Assembly: GCF_004359215.1 (NCBI RefSeq)
Contig: NC_090611.1
Location: 2,230,267-2,291,750, forward strand
Direction: 5' to 3'
Source of the DNA: Bremia lactucae
Taxonomy: Eukaryota > Oomycota > Peronosporomycetes > Peronosporales > Peronosporaceae
DNA: 61,484 nucleotides
Below the pieces are notes generated by a model. It ran no database searches. It saw only the letters and a list, made by a program, of their open reading frames with translations, and was not told where the DNA came from. A program made the translations under genes and the position numbers. Shown here one piece after another: positions 43,331 to 52,983 of this stretch; position 1 is the first letter of the stretch; each line of letters starts with the position of its first letter.

Positions 43331-43859
43331 AACTGGTCTCGGCAGAAGGTCAATCGGAAAACGAGCGCTTCCCGCGCTCGTAAAAGGCCTTTTCTGGTGA
43401 TGCAAATAAGTACTACCAGCACTATTACCTTCGCGACCAAGTAGTTCCTAATGACGCATATTGACGTCACCGGAGTGGTCATCGCCGTGGGGAGTCATCT
43501 GATGATAACTCCCCGCCAAAAACGTCCGACGAGTTAAACAACCTCGCCATCACCTCTTTGGTCGTCACGTTAGACCTAAAGGTTTGACGTACTCGGCCCC
43601 AGGTGATCCGGCGGCCGTCTCAGTCCCCACTGAGTCGGGCGATGCAGGTGTGACTTGGACCAGTCACCGACAATTGGTGCAATAGGTGACTTGTTCCCGT
43701 CACCTGCAATGTCATCAACAGATGACATACCTTAGTCACCTCCAAAGGGAGTAGAAGGTGATATATCCCTCGCAGTAGATGTATTAGCGCCTACTGAAAC
43801 ATTTGCCTTACTGATAGCTACACTGATCGGCCCAGGCCCACAGACTTGTTTGTCGCCAT
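42972..43859 (-). pseudogene. Family B antisense ORF (aORF-B), shortened
   Basis: The N-terminal half begins at the minus-strand ATG 43859 in decayed form. A deletion of the middle (and of the sense chromodomain) brings it next to the C-terminal 116 open codons (43322-42972), with MDRLVQENHTLF, NDQALADAFDRS and KPRTDG. The stop at 42972 lies inside the sense codons for YIGPF. Plus and minus strands are both open over about 275 bases here. Confidence 0.65.
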
Positions 43860-43994
43860 CTTTTTTTGGTCAGAATCAAGAATGCAAATAAAAAAAAAAT
43901 CGGTATTTTGATCAAAAGTAATAATGCTAATTACAGGGAAATACTTAATAATCTTTCCTGTCACCCTACATCAGTCACTATAATGACTGTTGAT

Positions 43995-44006
43995 TAAGGG
44001 GGGGTG
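43995..44006 (+). promoter_or_regulatory. Polypurine tract of family B, LTR lost
   Basis: AAGGGGGGGTGA follows the antisense ORF leader. The LTR that should start here is replaced by the middle of a family A LTR. Confidence 0.6.
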
Positions 44007-44334
44007 AAGGGATGACGCCTAGCGTCATCCGTTACGCGAGGTATCTAGAAAGATACGCGCGCAATACATATTAGTGTTATCTACATAGATGATCTTTTTG
44101 ATTGGTATAAAAATAAGTATTTGTATTTAATGCGATTAATAATGAATCAGTCTAAGAACAACTTCCTACCTAGTAAGTGCGCACGAGGAGCTGGATAACC
44201 GCTCTGGTGACGACACTTTACTAGAATACTTAGTGCGTTGGGTGAGGTCCCTAACGCGCCCACCACAACTACCTCGCTGTGCTTGGGTGTTTTTGTATGT
44301 AGAGCGTGGCCGCATTACGACGGGCCCGTCTACA
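44007..44334 (+). repeat. LTR of family A, 3' part
   Basis: It starts inside the LTR at the GGATGACGC hairpin and ends GTCTACA, then the primer-binding site TGGTAGCACTCG follows. Confidence 0.85.
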
Positions 44335-44390
44335 CTTGGTAGCACTCGAAATCCTTCCCACGACCCGCACCTCTGCGTGTGTACGTGAGG

Positions 44391-45141
44391 ATGAGCCCCA
44401 ACATCGATTGGGCTCATTTCCCCTACCTCTCCGAACATCATCGGGAGGTGGCAGGGCATATGGCGCAAGTACTTGGTGAACAAGCTCTGGCCAGGCTCCT
44501 GGGCAGTCCTCCTGAGCAACATGTTGCTCAGTTGGAGCAGTTGGAGGCATTGATGCTCTGACAGCGGACAGCCGCGTCCGAGGCACAGAGCCATGCTGCG
44601 GCGGAGTCCGTCACTCATAATCAGGATGAGCTGTGGCATGAGCAGGCTCGGAGCGAGGCTCTCAACAGGACTTGTGAGATGCTCTCTGCCCGGCCGCATC
44701 AGCCGAGGCCCATTCGGATGGACCCTCCCAAGTTCGATGGAACTGCAGCGCGCACGATTGTCCACTGGCTTTTAGCCGTGGATCAATGCGGTGTCGCGCA
44801 GCTAATCGACGATGACAGCGGGATGGTGTCGTACGCCATGTCGCACCTGCGCGGTAAGGCCTCAGAGAAGGCTGACTGGGCGCTAATGGCGGACAGAAGG
44901 CGTACCTAAAAGGCCGATCTTTGAGGAAAAGATTCGCGCCATGTACCAGCTACCGAACAACGAAGTGTTGCTTCAGGCGCGCTTCTTTGGAGCACAAAAG
45001 GCGAAAAGAACTCTGCAAGAGTACGTGCAAGAGATGCGTTAGCTGTCGGCGTTCATAACCATAGGTCCGATTCCGGAGCAAATTAAGGTGCACACGTTTA
45101 CTAACGGACTACGGCATGGCCCATAGCGACAGGCCCTTTAC
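44391..45141 (+). pseudogene. Family A gag, N-terminal two thirds
   Basis: The ATG at 44391 (MSPNIDWAHFPYLSEHHR) is open to a TGA at 44559 that replaces a Gly codon after ALML. It then reads on in the same frame through RTIVHWLLAVDQ and the capsid, with a shift near 44905. It ends at GPxRQAL where the inverted block begins. Confidence 0.85.
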
Positions 45142-45763
45142 TTTACGAGCGCGCCGTTCGCTAAACGAAATCGCTTCTTCTCGCTTACCATCCTGGCAAA
45201 GCGATTCAAACATCGCCGGTCCCTTTCTTAGGGCCGCGAGTTTTACAAAATTCTAGGATGCACCCGAATTAACTAGGACGGTCATCACCTGGTCATCCCC
45301 TCTTACTTGAGCGCTATAGACCAGCAGGGTGGAGGTCCGAAATTTCGAGACCTCAGGGACTATGCTTCCCATTTTTTCGACAACTCTGAACTTAAAAGTA
45401 GCTTCCGAGTCCGCGTAAGTAGGGCATGCCGCCCCTACAGCACTCCTACATTTTTCGACCCTCAGTGGTCGATGCAGAACTCATGCGTCTCGCATGCTGG
45501 TTTCTTGCCATCATACATAGGGGTAGAGAGTCTTCTTGCTGGGCGTCTTTGAACCAGCCTAGACCCTGGCATAAGAGCGAGCCATCATATGGCCGCGCTT
45601 GCCGCATTTAAGACAGACAACGTCTGCATTGCCCAACTCCATGGGAGTGTCATCTGACCTCTCGGCCGACGGCTTATACCAAGCTGTTCCTGAGGCACTG
45701 TTGTAGGATTGTTCCTCAACTAGGGCAATTTGGATTGCCTCTTCCATCGTCGACGGCACCTTT
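45142..45763 (-). repeat. Inverted internal segment of a family A element (gag end to protease)
   Basis: The 622-bp block is the missing middle of this element in reverse. On the minus strand it carries the gag C-terminus (45759-45559, VPSTMEEAIQIAL then a CCHC-like knuckle whose last Cys is Ser) and the first half of the protease (loop V-N-S-G-A near 45283-45268). The flanking plus-strand sequence resumes on each side exactly where this block would fit. Confidence 0.88.
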
Positions 45764-48297
45764 ATGCTAAGGGAGTTCAGGTAGAATTCGCCTTCAGCTT
45801 TAGTGACTTCTCTTGTAAAGAGAAGTTCACAGTGCTAGGTATGGAAAGTGCGTATGACCTCATCCAAGGCATACCATGGTTGGCAAAACACCAGCCATGG
45901 ATAGACTGGCGTACACGCACAGTTGCAAACTCTACGCAGGACACCGGTTAAGGATGTGCTCCTGCGAGAGGCGTATGCAACTGTTGTCGTGTCGAACACA
46001 GTTAAAGGTGTGTTGACGGGATATCAAACGTCACCAATTCCTACCTAGCTCGTGGAGACTAAGGAAGTGGAACGGGCAATGACAACTAGTCATGTGTCCC
46101 ATAATCCTGCACAGAGCCGAGAGCCTGTAGCAGTAGACGGCGAGCTGACAAGAAGTCATGTGTCGGATAAACCGGCACAGTGCCAATATCCTGGTGCGGT
46201 TGGAAGGGTGCGTTAGCCAGGAGTGCAACGGCACCCGCTTCCCAGAAAAAGGTCGTGGTGACTCGAAGAACGAGTACCCGACAGATTAGGACGATCAAAG
46301 GCACGTCTAAACGAGTGACCTTTGGGTCAGTCTCTAATAAAGAGGACGGGCCTTCGAACGAGGTGTTCGAGGCCGTCAAAGACGAAATTGCGGAGGCATC
46401 CTCAGTTGAGGTGCTCCGGCAAGTCTTTAATTCTACCGAGGAGATAGTAAAATTCCCCGAGATGCCGCGGGGTCTGTTCCTTGCCGAAGTAAAGGAAGGA
46501 AAGATCCACGCAATAGTCACATCAGTTTCAGAAGAGAACTGGGTGAACTGTTGCTCGTCGTCCACATAGGACGAGAGCGTCCTAAAATCGGACAAAAAGA
46601 AACGCTTCGCCGCTCAAGGCTGAGATGCCTTGAGAGACAGTCCGTTTTTTTAGGTTCTGTGGAAACATCGCGATGTCTTCCCAGAAGAAGTGCCAAGCTG
46701 CCTACCAGCAGATAGGGGCATCGGGCACGATATAGACCCCGAACCTGGCACCAAGTATTGTGTGACCAGGCAATGGCCGTTGCCGAAAGAACAAGTCGAT
46801 TATGTCAAAGAATTCTTCGACAAGGGAGCCAAGGCGGGACATGTGCGTGAGAGCATATTGCCTTACTGCAGCCCGACTTTTTGTGTGCGTAGACACAGGT
46901 GGATCGCGCGTGGTTCATGCTTACAATAAGCTGAACACGGCGACCATACCGACGCAAACGCCAAACTCGCGGAAAGATGTTTTGTGGAACTCCATGGAAA
47001 AGTCAACTATCTTTTTCGCGTTGGATTTGAAGGATAGCTACTATCAGGTACTCATGAGAGAGTCCGATGTAGCCAAAACGGCAGTAAGCACCCCAAGCGG
47101 TATGCTTTGGGAGTGGCTTGTGATGCCCAAGGTTTGAAAAACGCACCAGCGACATTCAACCGAGTGGTGGCTCACGTGATGCGTCAGCACCGTGCCTACG
47201 CGCCTCATTACTTTGACGATGTATTCGTGCATAGTAGGGCCGAGGACGGGCTGAGCGCAATAGAGTCGCACAAGCGTCATTTAGACGCTGTGTTGCAGAC
47301 TTTGAAGGACGCCCAATTGTACGTCAACTTGCAAAAGTGCGTGATAGGGGTCCCCGAGATACCTGTACTGGGCTGCATCGTTGGTACACATGTGTACGAG
47401 CAGACCCAGACAAGGTAAAATCAGTAAAGAAATGGCCAATCCCACGGCATGTGAAGGATTTGCGCCGATTCCTAGGGCTCGCTAATTACTTGCATAAATA
47501 TAGCAAGAAGTATGCTGAGCAAACTAAACCATTATCTGACCTCCTTTAAAAGGACGCAGAATGGGTTTGGTTAAGAGAACAAGATGATGCGTTTACATCA
47601 GTAAAGCAATCTCTTGTGGAGGCACCGACTTGTCATTGCCAGACGCGGATAAGCCCTTTAGCGTCGTCTGTGATGCAAGTAATTTTGCAATCGGCAGCGC
47701 GCTCATGCATAAGGATGACGACGGTGTTTACCGCGTCTTCTGTTATTAGTCCCGGCTTTTAAAAGCCGCGGAACTGAATTACCCTGTGCATGACAAGGAG
47801 TTACTTTCAATAAAATACGCTCTTGTCAAATTTGTGTGCACCTATTGGGCACCGAACCATTTGTGGTTTATACTCACGCATCACTGCGGAGCGCAATAAA
47901 TTTACCGCACCTCTCACCTAGAATGGCAAGATGGCTTTCTTCTCTGTATTTAAATTCAAAGTTGAAATCAAGCCGAGTAAGTTGAATCTCTTGGCTGACG
48001 CTTTATCGCGCAGACCAGACTTCGAGGTAAGACACCAGAAACGTGTGTCTAGTGCTGAAGCACAATTTCAGTCGTCAACATTGGCAGCCATGAAGGCATA
48101 CCACGTGACGAGCTCAATAGCTTCCTAAATAAAAAAAGAGCTACAGTCAGGACAACCAATGTCGCCTGCTGTAGGATCACTTCGGTGGACGAAAGGTTCC
48201 CTTCCGTCGCACATGGAAGCTACGCTTAATCGCTTTGGAGACAGCGATGGCCTGTAATGGCGTCAGCTGTCACCTTGTGATCCCTTGAGAATTTAGT
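45764..48297 (+). pseudogene. Family A protease end, linker, RT, RNase H
   Basis: The protease second half lies at 45764-45951 (LIQGIPWLAKHQPWIDW). The linker is open at 46180-46569 with the same segments as 33.9 kb. RT is readable from KYCVTRQWPLPKEQ (46755) through DLKDSYYQVLM, with YFDD at 47209 and shifts near 47127 and 47392. RNase H (47650-48010) has stops but keeps KFKVEIKPSKLNLLADALSRRP. The linker toward integrase ends at 48297, where family B RT takes over. Confidence 0.85.
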
Positions 48298-50330
48298 CGA
48301 TGTCAAGATAATTTAAAGTTCCTTGGGCTAGCGGCGTACTTGCACAAGTACCTCCGCATTTATACCGAGATGACAGTTCATCTCTCTCGTCTTTTGAAAA
48401 AAAAACGAGAAATTGCTATGTAACGCTGATTGTCAGCGTACCTTTGAAGGGATCAAGCAAAGCTCGATGCAATCGCCCATCTTGGCGATTGCAGATCAAG
48501 ACAGGCCATTATATGTGGTAGCGATTTCGCAATCGGCTGTGCGGTAATGCGTTACGATACAGAAGTCGCGGAGCGCGTCGTCTGTTGCCAATCGCGTCAG
48601 CTGCAGCCTGCTGAACGCAATTACCCAGTGCATGACAAGGAACTCCTTGCCATGAAATATGCACTGGCTAAGTTTATGGTCAATCTCCTCGGGAATAGAC
48701 AGTATATCGTATATACGTACCATTCGTCATTACGCACGGCCGTAAATAGCCTAAACCTTTCGCAAAGAATGGCGAGGTGGCTATCCTTCTTCGCGGAGTA
48801 TAATTTCTCCGTGAAATATAGGACGTCTTAATGTCGCTGCTGATGCGTTCTCACGCCGACCCAATTTCGAGTTGGCTAACTCCAACAGTGAAATAATTCC
48901 ACTGTTGCAACACTCACTAAGTTTGTTTCGTCATCAACTTTGTTTGATGACATAAGGAAATCCTACACAAAAGATAAATACCTTCTGCATTTAATAGATT
49001 ATCTAATGAATCCATCTAATAATCCGTCTAAAGATTTACCGGCTTTATATCGATCGTCATCCGATCGATACACAACACGCAACGGCTTATTGTTTTTCAC
49101 AGCCGTTCCGGCGATACTCCACGTGTCGTCGTCCCAACCCACAATAATTTGCGCTTGCGCATCATGTATGAGTGTCACGATGCACCAACAAGTGGGCATC
49201 GTGGACGTGAAAAAAACTTATCTCACAATAATCGCGACTTTTACTGGCCCCGCCAGTATCAGTTCGTGCGCAAGTACATTCGCGCTTGCGAGGTTTGTCA
49301 ACGGGTGAAGCCTAGCCCTTCATCCTGTGCACCTCTCCAACCTCTACCACTTCCGGCAGAGTGTTGGCAGTGCGTATCTATGGACTTTGTCTTCGGTTTT
49401 CCCGAAGACGATCACAAAAACAATTGAATTCTTGTTTTTGTAGACAGATTAAGCAAGATGGTACATCTTGCTGCAGTACCAGAGTCGATCACGGTTCCGG
49501 ACAGTGCCCGTGTCTTTATCGACACGGTATTCAAACTCCACGGGTTACCCCGTGAATTGGTCTCGGATAGATCCACGTTTTACGGCGGAGTTCTGGCAAT
49601 CCGACTTCCGATCCCTCGGAACACGGCTGACTATGTCAACTTCTGATCATTTAGCGAGTGACGGTCAGACGGAACGCGTAGCCCCCGTCCTCGAAGAGAT
49701 ACTTCAAAGTTACGTCCAATCGTATCCGAATTGGAGCGAGGTTTTACCGATGGTCGAATTCGCCATCAATAATTCGGTGCATGCGTCTACAGCGCATACA
49801 CCGTTCTTCGTGAATGGCTAACGCCATCCACGCATACCCACCCAATTAGAGGGATCCTATAGTTTAAGGGGGGGGGTGGACTCGCACGAGTAAAACCATT
49901 TCTGTATCATGCTCATCACGCGTCGAAGTTAACAACGACGCGAATGATGTCGATGTCGAAGCAATCGACATCGAAGATGAGAAAACTCTCACGGCAGTGT
50001 GCACAAAGCGCATTGTAAAAAAAACAAATGAGTCAGCAGAGGAATTTCTGCTGGTTCGTGAATCAGTAATCTGTTTCGTACAGGATTACATTGCTAACGC
50101 AGTTGACCGTCAGAAACGGAACGCAGACAAACATGGAAGAGCAAACGTTCTTTCATTTAAAGTTAATGACCTTGTACTACTCTATACGGTAAACTTACCT
50201 TAGCGTGTAGTCACTAATGTGGGTAGCAGTCAACTACTACCCAAGTTCATTGGGCCTTTCCGTGTACTGCATCACACTTACGTTGGTCGGCTCGCCCGTA
50301 CCATTAGTACGCGGTTTCTTCCGAGGACGG
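48298..50330 (+). pseudogene. Family B pol: RT end, RNase H, integrase
   Basis: It starts inside the RT thumb (FLGLAAYLHKY, 48325). RNase H is open at 48547-48831 (DKELLAMKYALAKF), though its first Asp segment is damaged. The integrase zinc module and core start lie at 49149-49427, with SGHRGREK, CEVCQRVKP and SMDFVFGFPEDD. The remainder is at 49468-49821, with VEFAINNSVHAS, followed by the GPF tail near 50250. A stop after HKNN and shifts break the chain. It is the best-kept integrase of family B. Confidence 0.87.
49863..49880 (+). promoter_or_regulatory. Internal polypurine tract in family B pol
   Basis: TTTAAGGGGGGGGGGTGG, nearly the 3' tract (TTTAAGGGAGGGGTGA) that precedes the LTR of the same unit at 52203. 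Confidence 0.58.
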
Positions 50331-50699
50331 ATCTGACCACCCTTTTCAAGGATCCCTAAAAGATTCTTGTGGTCACAAACCAGATTCTCATGCTGAATCT
50401 GGAGATTCTCATGTCGGGTCCGAAGATCCTCGAAACCGCGATGAGCTGACGACAGCTCATCACACGCGTGATGTTTCCGTTCGTACTCCAACATGGAGTA
50501 CACACTCTTCGAACGGTCTTCCAACCGTTCGATATGGTGAGTCTGCACCGTCTGCTCTAACGAGCGACGCTTACCGCGCTCTTGATCAAGTCCATCATCC
50601 AAATAATGGAGGAAGTGATCGAGTTTGTAGATCTTCGACTCTAGATCCGACACATGTGTCGGATCTATTTTTTCTCCTCCGCCACAATCATTGGTGGAC

Positions 50700-50880
50700 C
50701 CCACGGTGGTCAACGTTTCCTTGTGGAACGTATCCAGAACCACCGTGATGTGAAGGGGCAGCGAACGAGTTATCTTGTCCGCTGGCGCGGTTATCCACCT
50801 TCACATGACAGCAGGGAGCCCGTTCCCAGCTGATTGTTGACGTTGAGGGTCTCGTCCGTCAATATGACGAGTGGGGTGAT
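50700..50880 (+). pseudogene. Family B chromodomain
   Basis: LVERIQNHRDVKGQ, then SYLVRWRGYPPSHD and, after a shift, the EGLVRQYDE equivalent. The upstream sense sequence from 50330 to 50700 is full of stops, whereas the minus strand there is open. Confidence 0.75.
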
Positions 50881-51487
50881 CCCTGTCCGTGTTGTGTTGA
50901 CAACACGAAGCGAGTAAAAGGGGATGTCTATTCACTTTCTTCGCCCCTGGGGAAGGGCTCGCATCTCTATCGAGATGCGCGATGCGATTGACGTTTTGCA
51001 ATCGATTTACATGCGCCAGGGGTGCGTGTTATCCGATGGACCTTCCGATCCATCGGATAGGTCTTGAGGCATGGAAGTCCTGCCTCACGTGACAACCGAT
51101 GCAATTTATACCTTGCACCGGTTGGAGTTCGATTCTCAAACTTAACGCGGATCGCGTTAAGTCTTTGAAGCCAGGCTTCGCGTCCAATGTCTTTGACATT
51201 GCGAATGAACGCGCTCCGGGCTTGCATAAGCGAGACTTTATCTCGCTTATTGTGCCACTATACCATCGATGCTTGAAAACAGCATCGAGATAATAATCTT
51301 ACTCAGCGCGAAAGTTCTTCGCGCTGGGATCAAGGCCATGTAGCTTTGTCGCAATAAATAAGGGATATTTATTGTGAGGAGTTGTCTCTCCAGACAAGCT
51401 ATTGATTAGATGCTCGGGCAAAAGCCACGGCTTCTTCTCAGGGGCAAGACGAGACATTTTAGTGTCTACGATCCCCTGAGTGGTACC

Positions 51488-51662
51488 AACTGAAGCAGGG
51501 CTAGGGAAAAGTAAAACTGTATTAATATAATTAGTTTCCCACGTAACAATCTTATCTACTACTGAACTTATTCTATAAATATTTAACTAAGTATGGCGCC
51601 TCCTTGCGCACCGCATACTCGTGTCTTATAACGATTGGCGATCTTAAATCAATCAATCAATA
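51488..51662 (-). repeat. LTR of family B, nested fragment
   Basis: 175 bp matching the centre of the LTR at 4707 (from AGTAAAACTGTATTAATAT to ATGTTTATTGCA). It is inserted in the antisense ORF between its N-terminal part and the APEKKP motif. Confidence 0.8.
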
Positions 51663-52187
51663 GAGCTAATGTTTATTGCACCACCACAAGAGCTTTTATT
51701 ACGATGGCTTACGCCATCGTCATCACCACGCACAGAAATATATGCGGGTGACGGCACGGGAGACGGTAATGGCGATGAGGAATCATCCTCATCGTCGGAA
51801 CCGAACATGCTGTAGCGGATGCTACCAGCACGTCCATCCATTTGAGCCCCTTCATTCGAAGGCTCATAGTCAGCCGCCTGACTCGCATTCGTAGTCGACC
51901 TCCAAAGAGGGGTCGCATTCACGTGGTGTGTCACCACGTGCACCCGCAACATTTATAGTTGCGGGAGAAGATGATACTACGGCAGACGGAACGTCTGCCA
52001 CAAGAGACAATAATGCGTCGCCCGCGGCTGTATGAGCCGCAGCCGAGGCGCCGCACTATTCGCATACCGCATGGACTTATTAACCATGAGATAGAATTAA
52101 AAATGATGGTTCTGACCAATCAACATCGTTTTAATAAAGTGTCATATAGTGACCACTCTTCCCAATGACAGTCAGAGTGATTGTCGT

Positions 52188-52202
52188 TTAAGGGAGGGGT
52201 GA
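52188..52202 (+). promoter_or_regulatory. Polypurine tract
   Basis: TTAAGGGAGGGGTGA immediately before the LTR start. Confidence 0.7.
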
Positions 52203-52627
52203 TGTAACGGGGTGTATCGTTACATAAAATTAACATTTAAAGGTTGTTAATTAATATATTATCTAAAAAGTAGATAATATTTTAAAATATTACTTTACAT
52301 GATAAAATTCTAAAAGCTAGATATAAACCATTATATCTACTTTCTCCGCGGTCCAGTCAGCGCTGGACGCGCGCAAAGAGAAAGACAAATAAGATTCAAT
52401 TATATGCTTGTATTAGATTATAATTAAGTTAGTATTAAGTAAATAGAAAAGAAAACCTTACTATATTAATACAGTTTTTAATTAACCCTCTTTAAAGCAA
52501 GTGTTTTTAAAGAGAGTCTTCCTCTGTACGTACTAGTGTACGTGAAGAGACGTGAGGCACCACTCGCACTGAGGCAGTGCGAAGTGGGCTGTACTGATGC
52601 AGTACAACTCAGTTGTGCCCCGTTACA
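52203..52627 (+). repeat. 3' LTR of the 48.3-52.6 kb unit
   Basis: 425 bp, TGTAACGGGG to CCCCGTTACA. This gives a perfect 10-bp terminal inverted repeat. The interior is a divergent subtype of LTR B, matching the divergent antisense ORF beside it. Confidence 0.85.
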
Positions 52628-52717
52628 CGCAAGAGAAGATAGTCTAACCGCTTTCTTGCTGTGCAAGGGCGTGAGTCTAAGTAGAGCGTGGTCGCATTAA
52701 GACGTGTCCGTCTACAC
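52628..52717 (+). repeat. LTR of family A, last 90 bp
   Basis: It matches the LTR end (AAGTAGAGCGTGG to GTCTACA) and borders the host island. Confidence 0.82.
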
Positions 52718-52983
52718 AAGTGGCAACTAGTGCCCGAGATTATGTACCTTAGAAAGGATTTTGTCTCTCACAGATCAATGCCCCAGCCTTAGACGCTATA
52801 AGATCAAAAGGGAACTGAACTTTATTTATTATTTAAATCTGTAACCTTACTCCAGCTATTTAAAATAAATTTCGGCCGCCAGATTTATATCTGGCGGCGA
52901 CCACATTTGTTACCCATAATAATTCGGATTTGAGCAATTAACTATTTTAAATAGGATAAAAGGGTACTTTACCCATAAAGTAA
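52718..52983 (+). other. Upstream region of the zinc transporter gene
   Basis: AT-rich and without ORFs. It includes a short inverted repeat around 52874-52900 (GCCGCCAGATTTATATCTGGCGGC). The promoter is presumably here, but no motif is certain. Confidence 0.4.

Larger units (their letters stand above)
50237..52072 (-). pseudogene. Antisense ORF, divergent subtype, with 168-codon intact coiled-coil part
   Basis: From the ATG at 52072: an N-terminal region rich in Ser, Pro and Asp (51952-51653, FGSDDEDDSSSPLPSP). After a nested LTR fragment come APEKKPWLLPEHL (about 51440), NVKDIGREAWLQRL (51227-50967), and a C-terminal stretch open for 168 codons (50743-50237). That stretch is strongly heptad-like (LESKIYKLDHFLHYLDDGL; LRTRHENLQIQHENLV) and ends with a basic RPRKKPRTNGTG segment. 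It overlaps the sense chromodomain and stops inside the GPY/F bases. The order is the same as at 18.1-20.0 kb although the N-terminus has diverged. No known family recognised. Confidence 0.68.
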
